Positions 43,888 to 52,583 of a stretch of 64,000 nucleotides of DNA are shown here, one piece after another. The DNA comes from Candidatus Poribacteria bacterium (GTDB lineage: Bacteria > Poribacteria > WGA-4E > WGA-3G): NCBI GenBank assembly GCA_022821965.1, contig JAJECN010000015.1, positions 180,785 through 244,784 of the forward strand, in the 5' to 3' direction. The first letter of the stretch is position 1, and each line of letters opens with the position of its first letter. The translations under genes were made by a program, and so were the position numbers. Below the pieces are notes generated by a model that was given only the letters and a program-made list of their open reading frames with translations, was not told where the DNA came from and did not search any database.

Positions 43888-44370
43888 ATGGCGAAATCAC
43901 TCACCGATGGCGAAATGGTAGATGGCAAGAAACACGGGTATTGGGTCACCTATTATGCCAACGGACATAAGCGGAGCGAAGGTCGTTACAACGCCGGTAA
44001 AAAGGAAGGACTTTGGCTCCAGTATCACAAAAATGGCAACAAGGCGATAGAAGCCACCTTTCGTGACGGAAAACACGAGGGTGCGTACATAAGTTATAGC
44101 GAGAATGGGAACCTCGGAATGAAAGGTTTCTATCCCAAACATGTAGGTAAATCTTACGACGGCAAAAAGGAGGGCGCGTTTTACTATTATGAGGAAAATG
44201 GCGAAACGGTATGGCGCATCATCACCTACAAGAAAGGCGGAAGCCGCGCGAAACCGGATGAATTCCCGCTCGGTGTCTGTGATGTTTGTGGTGAAGGCAG
44301 ACGTTTGAAATCGGGCAATATCTGTCCGAGATGTGGTGCCGAACTGAATGTTCTTGACAGTTGTCAGTAA
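43888..44370 (+). CDS. MORN-variant repeat protein with zinc ribbon, paralogue 2
   Basis: 160 residues, ATG start. The same architecture as at 41860: repeats GKKHGYWVTYYANGHKRSEG and GKKEGLWLQYHKNGNKAIEA, zinc ribbon CDVCGEGRR and CPRCGAEL. The insert between the repeats and the ribbon (ENGETVWRIITYKKGGS) is nearly identical to the others. The paralogues are dispersed among other genes, so they spread as single-gene copies. Function unknown. Confidence 0.85.
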   Translation: MAKSLTDGEMVDGKKHGYWVTYYANGHKRSEGRYNAGKKEGLWLQYHKNGNKAIEATFRDGKHEGAYISYSENGNLGMKGFYPKHVGKSYDGKKEGAFYYYEENGETVWRIITYKKGGSRAKPDEFPLGVCDVCGEGRRLKSGNICPRCGAELNVLDSCQ

Positions 44371-44445
44371 CACTTGTGGTATTCAAAGGAAACGGAACTA
44401 CCCCAAATGCCTACTGATAACTATTAAAAAAGGAGACTAAAAACA

Positions 44446-45219
44446 ATGAGAGTCCTAACTACTTTAGTTGCGATGATAATTCTCTTTATTTCAGGGATAT
44501 GGGTTCAGGAGAGCATATCGGAAATCGACCCAGAATCCCTGATGGGCATGTGGCATTTTGATCAAGGGAAGGGTGGGACGGTTAAAGATTCTTCTCCGAA
44601 CGGTAATGACGGGAAAATTGTTGATGCTAAACGGGTCGAAGGCAAGGAAGGCATGGGCATAGAATTTGATGGAAACAGCCATGTCGTTATTCCAGCCAGC
44701 GAGACCACAGATGACTTCCTCGACGGATTTACATATCTCCTCTGGGTGAAACCGCTTGGGAACCCTTCCGGTCCCCACGTCCGACTCATAGAACGGGATT
44801 GGCACAATCCAAATATCCTTATCGGTCCAACCGATTTCTACGGTAGCTTCCTGTTCAACGGTGGGATAGATAACAGCCAAGTCCGGGGCGGGACATGGGA
44901 AATGGACGAATGGAGTTTTGTCGCCTTAACCCACGACGGTAAGACACTTGCCCTCTATGTTGATGGTGAAGTCGTCGCTGATTTGAAGGTCGGCAAACCG
45001 ACTTTCAGCCAGAAACATGATGGTGGTTCCATCTGGCTAACCCGCTGGAAAGGTGGAGCAGGATGGGATTTCAAGGGAGTCCTTGACGAAGTCGCTATCT
45101 TCAATGCTGCTCTCAGCGAAGACGACTTGAGTACCGTCATGGAAGAAGGACTTGAGAAAGCCCTCGCTGTCTCGCCAATGGGTAGACTGACAACAACTTG
45201 GGGTAATCTAAAAAGGTAG
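44446..45219 (+). CDS. Secreted LamG-domain protein with TWGxLK tag
   Basis: 257 residues; AAAAGGAG upstream. Signal peptide, then a concanavalin-like LamG domain typical of LamG3: LMGMWHFDQGKGGTVKDSSP, GNDGKIVDAKRVEGKEGMG, SFVALTHDGKTLALYVDGEV, and GVLDEVAIFNAALSEDD. Such domains bind carbohydrate or protein. The protein ends VSPMGRLTTTWGNLKR, the clearest example of the shared C-terminal tag. It is followed by a hairpin at 45255. Confidence 0.92.
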   Translation: MRVLTTLVAMIILFISGIWVQESISEIDPESLMGMWHFDQGKGGTVKDSSPNGNDGKIVDAKRVEGKEGMGIEFDGNSHVVIPASETTDDFLDGFTYLLWVKPLGNPSGPHVRLIERDWHNPNILIGPTDFYGSFLFNGGIDNSQVRGGTWEMDEWSFVALTHDGKTLALYVDGEVVADLKVGKPTFSQKHDGGSIWLTRWKGGAGWDFKGVLDEVAIFNAALSEDDLSTVMEEGLEKALAVSPMGRLTTTWGNLKR

Positions 45220-45254
45220 GAGCGATCTCCGAATCGCGACTTCCTAAGCTTGTA

Positions 45255-45275
45255 GGGCATCCCTTTTGGATGCCC
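45255..45275. repeat. Hairpin after the LamG gene
   Basis: GGGCATCC / GGATGCCC stem with 5-nt loop. GAAAATTCTTT follows, so termination is possible but weak. It is preceded by an imperfect palindrome (GGAGCGATCTCCGAATCGCG) of a repeat type often seen between genes here. Confidence 0.5.
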
Positions 45276-45375
45276 GAAAATTCTTTAATTGAAACAGCGA
45301 AGTGAAGTGATACCGTGGAACTGACCAACGGTAAAACCGCACAGATAGACGTTTCTATTCCGCACACGAGGTGAA

Positions 45376-45846
45376 ATGATGGCAAGTTCACGAGATACGG
45401 GTGAAATAATTGACGGCAAGAAACACGGCTATTGGGTCACCTACTATGCAAACGGACACAAGCGGAGCGAAGGTCGCTATATTGAAGGGAAGAAAGACGG
45501 GCTTTGGATCCAATATCACAAAAATGGGAACAAAGCGAGCGAAGCCTCCTTCCGAGACGGCAAGAACGAAGGCGACTATATGTGCTATTACGAGAATGGG
45601 AACCGCAAATAGGGCGGTCCCTATCGGGAGCATGACGGCAGCTCCGCCGATGGCAGAAAAGAAGGGGTCTGGCTCTGCTATGAAGAGGATGGCGAAACAG
45701 TATGGCGTATCATCACCTACAAGAAAGGTGGCAGCCGTGCGAAACCGGATGAATACCCGCTCGGTGTCTGCGATGTTTGCGGTGAAGGTAGACGTTCAAC
45801 GTGGGTCGATACCTGTCCGCAATGCGGAGCGGATATTTCTGACTAA
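45376..45846 (+). pseudogene. MORN/zinc-ribbon paralogue 3 with in-frame amber codon
   Basis: The first 78 codons encode MORN repeats (GKKHGYWVTYYANGHKRSEG), then a TAG at 45610-45612 interrupts. The frame continues without shift through GGPYREHDGSS and VWRIITYKKGGSRA to a complete zinc ribbon (CDVCGEGRR, CPQCGADISD) and stops at TAA 45844-45846. Downstream conservation is as good as in the intact paralogues, so the stop is recent or a sequencing error. Other genes in the window end in TAG, so recoding is unlikely. Confidence 0.8.
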
Positions 45847-45931
45847 TCCTCAAAAATTCTGAAGTTTTTTGTCCGAATTGGGTTTTAATGGACAGATAAA
45901 CAAATCTACAGAAAACCGAGGCACAAAGCAC

Positions 45932-48388
45932 TTGAAAATTAAATCAGAGTTTTGGCGCGCTTTGATGTTGTTATCCGTATTTCTTGCTTTGCAACGCCAA
46001 AGTGTAGTAAGTGCTGAAACCCAAGAAGAATCCCCTCACAGAGTTGCGACTGCTGTCCGCATTAAAGGCGCACCACCCCAATTGGATGGCGTTTTAGATG
46101 ACGCTATCTGGCAGACCGCGCCCCTCCATGAAGGCTTCCGCCAACGCGATCCCGACGAAGGCAAACCCGCTTCCCAACGTACTACCTTCCAAGTTGCTTA
46201 TGATGACGAGGCAGTCTATTTCGCCGTCATGTGCTACGACAGTGAACCTCATAAAATAGTCTCTCGCCTCGTCAGACGCGACGATTACGTTGAATCCGAT
46301 AAAGTCCAGATTCTCCTTGACCCGCATTATAATAGACAGCGAGCCTTCTCGTTTACTGTCTATCCTTCTGGTTCTGTGATAGACGGCATTACCGGAGGAG
46401 GTGGTTGGAACGGCTGGAACAATGCATGGGACGGGGTCTGGGAGGCGAAAACCCGCATCCACGAAAATGGCTGGTCAGTGGAATGTAAAATCCCGTTTTA
46501 CATGTTCCGCTTCTCACCGAAAGACAAATACAAGTGGGGATTACAAGTAGAACGGGAAATTAGCCGTAGAAAAGAGCGTGCCCATTGGCGTTTGATTAAG
46601 AAGAGTGAGCCGGGGTGGCTATCCCGTTTCGGAGATTTGGTAGGGATAGAGAACATCCGTCCGTCTCGGCATTTAGAATTAATACCCTACGCCATGGGTA
46701 GAACGACCTTAAACAGCAATACCGATTTGTGGGGTAATGTTGGCGGCGATGTTCAATACGGCATTACTTCTGGTGTCACGCTCAATGCAACAGTCAACCC
46801 TGATTTTGGACAAGTAGAGGCAGACCCTGCCACTCTAAATCTCTCTGCCTATGAGGAGTTTTTTGAGGAGCGTAGACCCTTTTTTGTCAAAGGAGCCTCA
46901 ATCTTCAACTTTGGAGATTGGAGAAATCAATTCTTTTACTCCCGTCGAATCGGACGACAACCCGGACATTTTGAGATTCCAGAAGGTGCCACGGAACTGA
47001 GTCGTCCTGAAGCGACAACAATTCTAAGTGCTGCCAAGATCGTCGGAAGAACGAATAGCAACACCTCCTTCGGTATCATGGAGGCTGTGACAGTGCCAGA
47101 GTATGCGCAGACTAAAAAAGAAGGCAAAAGCACCGATTACCTCGTTGAACCCTTGACGAATTACTTTGTGGGTCGTGTAACACAAGACATCTTGGAAGGG
47201 AATTCTCGGGTTGGGCTGATAACGACAGCGGTGAATCGGCAAGCCTCCAATGCCGCTTATGTCGGTGGACTCGACTGGGATTTGAGGTTTGCGAAGGAGC
47301 GGTACAAGATAAGCGGGATGCTCGCGGCAAGCCAAGCAGGAAAACTTGAGGCGCGTAAGTCAGGTTATGTTGCGCACATTGAGTTTGATAAACAGGGTGG
47401 ATGGTGGGGACTTGATACCGATTTTAATGTGCTCTCCCCAGACTTTGAAATAAATGATGTCGGTTATGCGCAACGCGGCGATATGATGCGATGGTTCTAT
47501 GACCTTCTCTTCAAGAAACAGCAGCCGTTCAGCGTTTTCCGAGAAGTGAGTTTAGGGTTTTACGGTTGGCGAGAGTGGAATTATGATGGTGTTAGTATCG
47601 GCCGTTATTCTGAGATATGGACGGATGGCACACTGAAAAACTATTGGGAATATGACCTATGGGTTGGACGGAATTTGGAGTCATTTAGAGACGAGGATGT
47701 TCGGCGCGGTGGGACGCTGATTAAAAATCCCGCAGGTTGGTGGATTTTCAGCCAACTTTCTACCGATAGCCGTAAAATGGTGCAACTTGAACTGAACCCG
47801 ATCTTCGCATGGGATGATGATACCAAAAGTTCTGAAAAAGAGGTCAGTCTCCGCCTGAACATTCGTCCTGTGTCGAACATTGAGTTGAGCATTGGACCAA
47901 TGTATCGCTACCGAATTTACGATGCGCAGTGGGTTGATTTGGTTGAAGAGAACATCAACGGACGAATCGAAAAACACTACGTCTATGGAGAATTGACAGC
48001 GCAAACGCTTGACTTTACAACGCGCGCGAATATCAGTTTTACACCGACACTAAGCCTCCAGTTCTACGTACAACCCTTCATTACCATCGGCGACTATACT
48101 AATTTCAAGGAACTAATTGAACCGAGATCTTATCAGTTCAAACCGTATCCCTTGAAGCGAAATCCTGATTTCCACATGCGTGCCTTACGTGGCAACACTG
48201 TCCTCCGCTGGGAATTCCGTCCGGGCAGTACGCTGTTTTTGGTGTGGTCCCAATCCCGTGCGATCGAGTTAGAGGATGTGGGTGCAGAGGAACTGGAATT
48301 TCGTCCATTTCACCGATTGCGAAGCAGTTTTACCGATGAAGGAAAAGATATATTCCTGATTAAATGTCGCTATTGGTTTGGCGTGTGA
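45932..48388 (+). CDS. DUF5916 outer-membrane protein with CBM9-like N-domain, paralogue 1
   Basis: 818 residues from a TTG at 45932, the position that aligns with the starts of the other two copies (GAGG upstream). Signal peptide, then a CBM9-like beta-sandwich (LDGVLDDAIWQTAPLHEGF). DUF5916 follows (NATVNPDFGQVEADPATLNL, FFEERRPFFVKGASIF, FFYSRRIGRQPGHFE). The C-terminal half is a predicted beta-barrel ending LIKCRYWFGV with a terminal aromatic, as in outer-membrane proteins. Function is unknown; the CBM9-like module suggests sugar or glycan handling at the cell surface. Two further paralogues lie at 50029 and 52584. Confidence 0.9.
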   Translation: MKIKSEFWRALMLLSVFLALQRQSVVSAETQEESPHRVATAVRIKGAPPQLDGVLDDAIWQTAPLHEGFRQRDPDEGKPASQRTTFQVAYDDEAVYFAVMCYDSEPHKIVSRLVRRDDYVESDKVQILLDPHYNRQRAFSFTVYPSGSVIDGITGGGGWNGWNNAWDGVWEAKTRIHENGWSVECKIPFYMFRFSPKDKYKWGLQVEREISRRKERAHWRLIKKSEPGWLSRFGDLVGIENIRPSRHLELIPYAMGRTTLNSNTDLWGNVGGDVQYGITSGVTLNATVNPDFGQVEADPATLNLSAYEEFFEERRPFFVKGASIFNFGDWRNQFFYSRRIGRQPGHFEIPEGATELSRPEATTILSAAKIVGRTNSNTSFGIMEAVTVPEYAQTKKEGKSTDYLVEPLTNYFVGRVTQDILEGNSRVGLITTAVNRQASNAAYVGGLDWDLRFAKERYKISGMLAASQAGKLEARKSGYVAHIEFDKQGGWWGLDTDFNVLSPDFEINDVGYAQRGDMMRWFYDLLFKKQQPFSVFREVSLGFYGWREWNYDGVSIGRYSEIWTDGTLKNYWEYDLWVGRNLESFRDEDVRRGGTLIKNPAGWWIFSQLSTDSRKMVQLELNPIFAWDDDTKSSEKEVSLRLNIRPVSNIELSIGPMYRYRIYDAQWVDLVEENINGRIEKHYVYGELTAQTLDFTTRANISFTPTLSLQFYVQPFITIGDYTNFKELIEPRSYQFKPYPLKRNPDFHMRALRGNTVLRWEFRPGSTLFLVWSQSRAIELEDVGAEELEFRPFHRLRSSFTDEGKDIFLIKCRYWFGV

Positions 48389-48499
48389 TCGCTAAGTTGT
48401 GTAAGCGTAACCATCGGATGTTTTCTCAGTAGGAATATCTGCTTAGAAACCCCAGCCTATGTTGAATAAAAAATAAATTTGCATTTTTAAATCAAATAT

Positions 48500-48531
48500 G
48501 TTATCATATATTAACGTGTTATCATATATTA
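48500..48531. repeat. Direct repeat GTTATCATATATTA
   Basis: Two copies at 48500-48513 and 48518-48531 (18-bp period) in an AT-rich 488-bp spacer with no gene. The rest of the spacer holds a MITE at 48574-48691. Confidence 0.6.
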
Positions 48532-48573
48532 TGTAAATAGATATGAGTTAAACACGTAGGTTAAGTTTCACTC

Positions 48574-48691
48574 AAGACTTACGCACAGTTTCCTAAAGTC
48601 CCCTGATAAGAGGATTTAGGGGCTAAAAATATGGGAAATACCGCTTTTTTGCGTCCAAATATCCGATATTTGCTCAGTTTGCGTAAGTCCT
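48574..48691. mobile_element. MITE family D, copy 2
   Basis: 118 bp; AAGACTTACGCA / TGCGTAAGTCCT ends, with a core (AAAGTCCCCTGATAAGAGG, GATTTAGGGGCTAAAAAT) recognisably the same as at 42420-42540. It lies in the spacer between DUF5916 copy 1 and the gene at 48877. Confidence 0.85.
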
Positions 48692-48876
48692 ATTCATTTC
48701 AATTAACATTAACAATTGACCGCAATTGTGCTTGGCTAACAGAAGCTCCTGTCCACTTTCGATACGTTAAAACCCTCAAACTAAGAATAAATAAGCGGAA
48801 ACCAGAAATATAGTAGCCATCTTGCTACACAACCGCAACAGTTTCCGAAAAACAGCGCAAAACAGGAGTATCAATT

Positions 48877-49305
48877 ATGAACGAGATTCCGACAGTCGCT
48901 TTTCAAATACTCGCTCCCAGTGAGGGCGTTGCGGATGGCTCAATCAACGGCTTATGGTTCAAAGTAAAATCAGATCCGCATCCAACCGACGATCTTATAG
49001 TCGGTTTGAAGGTGTGCTCCTCCGACGGAAACGTTAGACAGTCCGGTGTGATTGTGATTTCAAAACATGAAAGCCATTCCGCAGAATTTTTTTACAAAAC
49101 AGTAGTAGATGAATTTGATATATCGCTGGAGATCGAACCCTTTGATTCTCTCGCTAAATTAGAGTTCCCTATCCTTACGAATGAGGGCTACGTTATAGAG
49201 GCAGGGCATGAGTTTCTGGAATACAGATTAGGGACTTTGTCTAAAATGGTCCCTTATCAGAAGAACGAGTCCCATCAATGCTTATGGACAGACGAGAATC
49301 GCTAA
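48877..49305 (+). CDS. Small protein of unknown family
   Basis: 142 residues, AGGAG 8 nt before the ATG. No family recognised. Mostly beta-rich and acidic, with no signal peptide and no catalytic motif (LIVGLKVCSSDGNVRQSGVI, EFLEYRLGTLSKMVPYQ). It is inserted with the VOC gene between DUF5916 copies 1 and 2, flanked by MITE remnants on both sides. That points to an accessory insertion in the DUF5916 array. Confidence 0.7.
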   Translation: MNEIPTVAFQILAPSEGVADGSINGLWFKVKSDPHPTDDLIVGLKVCSSDGNVRQSGVIVISKHESHSAEFFYKTVVDEFDISLEIEPFDSLAKLEFPILTNEGYVIEAGHEFLEYRLGTLSKMVPYQKNESHQCLWTDENR

Positions 49306-49386
49306 AACGTCGAGTTTCTATGGAAAAATAAAGATGCCATAAAAACCGATGCGGAAGCAATTCTCGAAAAATAGAGGAGAAATCTC

Positions 49387-49728
49387 ATGAATATTGGAAG
49401 CATCATCCTTTTTGTCAAAGACATGAAGGCTGTAACCGCATTTTATAGAGATGTTGTCGGATTGACCCCTGACAACACGCACCCATTTCCTGAACACCGA
49501 TTTTTCTGCTTTGATACGGGAGCTTGCAAGTTGTGTCTCCATAGTGCAAGCAAACCGAATGGTGGAAGACAAAAGATCGGCTTTTCTGTTGAGAGCGTTA
49601 GTGCTGTTCATCAAAATCTAAAGGCGAAGGGTTTGCGATTAAAACCGCTAAAAAATGAGGATGGACTCGCGTGTTTTGATATTTCAGATCCAGAAGGCAA
49701 CAGGGTTCAGTTTGGCGGAGCCTATTAA
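49387..49728 (+). CDS. VOC-family (glyoxalase/dioxygenase-fold) protein
   Basis: 113 residues, typical for a single VOC domain. N-terminal strand and helix NIGSIILFVKDMKAVTAFYRDVVGLTP and the closing FDISDPEGNRVQFGG motif are diagnostic. Metal ligands would be His in HRFFCFD, Glu/His partners and the final region, but which remain is unclear (the last is usually Glu, here Gln in RVQFGG). Reactions of the family range from glyoxalase to antibiotic binding; none can be assigned. AGAGGAG lies before the ATG. Confidence 0.88.
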   Translation: MNIGSIILFVKDMKAVTAFYRDVVGLTPDNTHPFPEHRFFCFDTGACKLCLHSASKPNGGRQKIGFSVESVSAVHQNLKAKGLRLKPLKNEDGLACFDISDPEGNRVQFGGAY

Positions 49729-49785
49729 GGACCATCGTCGGCATAAGAGGTTCCTTTTTAGGTATGTTTCTGCTCAAAAATCTCC

Positions 49786-49895
49786 TTTATGGTAAAGCTC
49801 GGAAATACCTAGACAGTCGTTTAAGGAACGAAACCTCCACCGTCGCTGGCGAGGTTTGTAACCTCGCCTTTCCGTTGGTGTAAGGGTAATTATGG
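49786..49895. repeat. Decayed family A MITE
   Basis: Left end TTTATGGTAAAGCTC and centre GCTGGCGAGGTTTGTAACCTCGCC match family A (1989 and 12552). The right end is degraded. The 300-bp spacer otherwise has no gene. Confidence 0.6.
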
Positions 49896-50028
49896 ACAGG
49901 GACAGCCAATTGCCGACCAATAATAACGGAGGTGGACGGATCTCTATATTCGCCTCTCTTCTTAAACCAAGCAGCAATATGAAGGGCTGTTAATTTGGCA
50001 TAAAGTGCCAAAGGGACTGGGAAAACCT

Positions 50029-52470
50029 ATGAAGATCGACTTGGAGTTTTGGAGGGTTTGGGTGTTTATTGCTATTTTTTTTGCGGCTCAACTGCCAAGT
50101 GCAGCAAAGGTTACGACAGACTCCGCTCACAGAACCGCGACCGCTATCCGTATTAAAGGCAAACCGCCGAAATTAGATGGCGTTTTAGATGACGATATCT
50201 GGAAGACCGCACCCCTTCACGAAGGCTTCCGTCAACGCGATCCAGATGAGGGCAAACCCGCCTCCGAACGCACTACCTTCCAAATCGCCTACGATGACGA
50301 GGCACTCTATTTTGCAATCGTATGTTATGACAGTGAACCTGATAAAATCGCTGCCCAATTAGTCAGGCGTGATAATGTATATGTTGACTCTGATAAAATC
50401 AACATTAACCTCGATTCGCACTACAACCGACAGAGTGCTTATTGGTTTACAGTTCATCCTTCTGGGTCTGTAACGGATGGTATTATTTCGGATAATAAGC
50501 AACCCGACAGGACATGGGATGGTGTGTGGGATGCTAAGACACAGATTCACGCAGATGGCTGGACAGTGGAGTATAAAATCCCGTTTCATGTATTGCGCTT
50601 TTCGCCAAAAGATGAATATGTTTGGGGACTCCAAGTCAATCGAACTATCAGCAGAAAAAAAGAGGAGTCCCATTGGCGTTTGATTAAGAAGGATGAACCG
50701 GGGTGGGTATCCCGTTTGGGCGACTTGACCGGCATTAAAGATATCCATCCCTCTCGGCATCTGGAGTTTATGCCTTACGCCATGGGACGCACAACTCTCA
50801 ATAGCGGAACTGATTTATGGGGCAATGTTGGTACGGATGTCCAATATGGAATTACTACTGGAACCACCCTCAATGCCACAGTCAACCCCGATTTTGGGCA
50901 GGTAGAGGCGGACCCGGCAAGTCTAAATCTCTCGGCGTATGAGGAATTTTTTGAGGAACGCCGTCCATTCTTCGTCAAGGGCGCATCCATCTTTCAAACC
51001 GACGACTATCGTTTCTTTTACTCCCGACGCATCGGACGGCGGCCAGGGTATTTTGATATTCCCGCTGATGCGGAGGAATTAAGCCGACCTGAATCGACAA
51101 CGATTCTTGGTGCTGCCAAAATTGTTGGTAGAACCCAAAGCAACACCACTTTCGGTATCATGGAGGCAGTCACCGCACGCGAATATGCCCAGATCAGGCA
51201 AGAAGGTAGCAACCGTGAGCATCTCATTGAACCTTTGACAAACCATTTTGTGGGTCGAATCAATCAGGATGTGCTCAAGGGAAATTCTCGCGTCGGGTTG
51301 ATAATCACGGCTGTCAACCGCCAAAACGCCAACGCCGCGTATGTGGGCGGGTTCGATTGGGATTTGAAGTTTGCAAAGGAACGATACCAAATAGGCGGCA
51401 CCGTTGCGGGGAGTCAGGCAGGGAGGCTGAATGACCGCAAATTAGGGTACCTTGCCCACCTTGAATTTAAAAAGCGCGGCGGATGGTTGAGGTTTGATAC
51501 CGATTTTAGGGCACTCTCGCCTGATTTCGAGATGAACGATCTCGGTTACCGGCAACGGAGTGATATCGTAGAATGGAATTACGACCTTACGATACGGAAA
51601 GAGCAGCCGTTTAGCATCTTTCGATATATGCGATTTGGGCTTTATGGCTGGCGAACTTGGAATTATGATCGGGTAAATATCAATAGCTACTCGGAGATAT
51701 GGACAATCGGTCGCTTAAAAAACTATTGGAACTATGACTTGTGGGTTGGGCGCAACTTAGAATCCTTTAGTGATGAGGACACAAGACGCGGCGGAACACT
51801 CATTAAGAACCCCCCGGGCTGGTGGGTATACACACGTCTCGCGACTGATAGCCGCAAAATGGTGGAGCTCGAACTCACTCCAATTTTCTCGTGGGATGAC
51901 GATAAGCGTTCGTATGCCTACGATGTCCGGCTCCGCTTACGCATTCGGGTAGCAGCAAACATTGAGGTTACCCTAGGACCAAGGTATAACTATCAGATGC
52001 GGGATGCACAATGGGTGAAGCAGGTTGAACAAAATCACAATGGGCAGACCAAGAAACATTACATCTATGGCGAACTCAAAAACCGAACCCTGGATTTCAC
52101 CACCCGCGCAAATGTTAGTTTCACACCGACACTGAGCCTTCAATTCTACGTGCAACCCTTCATTACCATCGGAGATTATACAGATTTCAAGGAGTTGATC
52201 GAACCGAAATCTTATCAATTCAAACCGTATCCCCTGAGAGAGAACTGGGACTTTCATCGGCGTTCATTACGAGGCAACACCGTTCTCCGGTGGGAATTCC
52301 GTCCGGGCAGTACGCTGTTTTTGGTTTGGTCGCAATCGCGTGAAGCAGCTTTGGAATCCGTTCAGGAAGCAGACCTTGAGTTCCGTCCGATACATCGGTT
52401 GGGCAGCAGTTTCACCGATGAAGGAAAAAACATCTTCCTGATTAAGTGTCGCTACTGGTTCGGGATGTAA
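50029..52470 (+). CDS. DUF5916 outer-membrane protein, paralogue 2
   Basis: 813 residues from the ATG at 50029, aligned with paralogues 1 and 3. Signal segment (FIAIFFAAQLPSAAK), CBM9-like domain (LDGVLDDDIWKTAPLHEGF), DUF5916 core (NATVNPDFGQVEADPASLNL, FFEERRPFFVKGASIF) and barrel ending LIKCRYWFGM. The core is most conserved among the three, while the loop after FYSRRIGR differs in each. Specificity may thus differ. It is separated from copy 1 by the gene pair at 48877-49728. Confidence 0.9.
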   Translation: MKIDLEFWRVWVFIAIFFAAQLPSAAKVTTDSAHRTATAIRIKGKPPKLDGVLDDDIWKTAPLHEGFRQRDPDEGKPASERTTFQIAYDDEALYFAIVCYDSEPDKIAAQLVRRDNVYVDSDKININLDSHYNRQSAYWFTVHPSGSVTDGIISDNKQPDRTWDGVWDAKTQIHADGWTVEYKIPFHVLRFSPKDEYVWGLQVNRTISRKKEESHWRLIKKDEPGWVSRLGDLTGIKDIHPSRHLEFMPYAMGRTTLNSGTDLWGNVGTDVQYGITTGTTLNATVNPDFGQVEADPASLNLSAYEEFFEERRPFFVKGASIFQTDDYRFFYSRRIGRRPGYFDIPADAEELSRPESTTILGAAKIVGRTQSNTTFGIMEAVTAREYAQIRQEGSNREHLIEPLTNHFVGRINQDVLKGNSRVGLIITAVNRQNANAAYVGGFDWDLKFAKERYQIGGTVAGSQAGRLNDRKLGYLAHLEFKKRGGWLRFDTDFRALSPDFEMNDLGYRQRSDIVEWNYDLTIRKEQPFSIFRYMRFGLYGWRTWNYDRVNINSYSEIWTIGRLKNYWNYDLWVGRNLESFSDEDTRRGGTLIKNPPGWWVYTRLATDSRKMVELELTPIFSWDDDKRSYAYDVRLRLRIRVAANIEVTLGPRYNYQMRDAQWVKQVEQNHNGQTKKHYIYGELKNRTLDFTTRANVSFTPTLSLQFYVQPFITIGDYTDFKELIEPKSYQFKPYPLRENWDFHRRSLRGNTVLRWEFRPGSTLFLVWSQSREAALESVQEADLEFRPIHRLGSSFTDEGKNIFLIKCRYWFGM

Positions 52471-52583
52471 TCACTAAATTACCATTATCAAACGCCAAGA
52501 TAGGGTTCCTAAAGAATCTGATTTTTTTCTCAGAAACAGGGTTTAATTGGGTAAATCATCCAAAAAAGAGAGAGGAAAAATCA

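Noticed and set aside
45610-45612. Amber codon as pyrrolysine or other recoding
   Set aside because: TAG terminates other genes in this window, no recoding signal was seen, and the family has no catalytic residue there.
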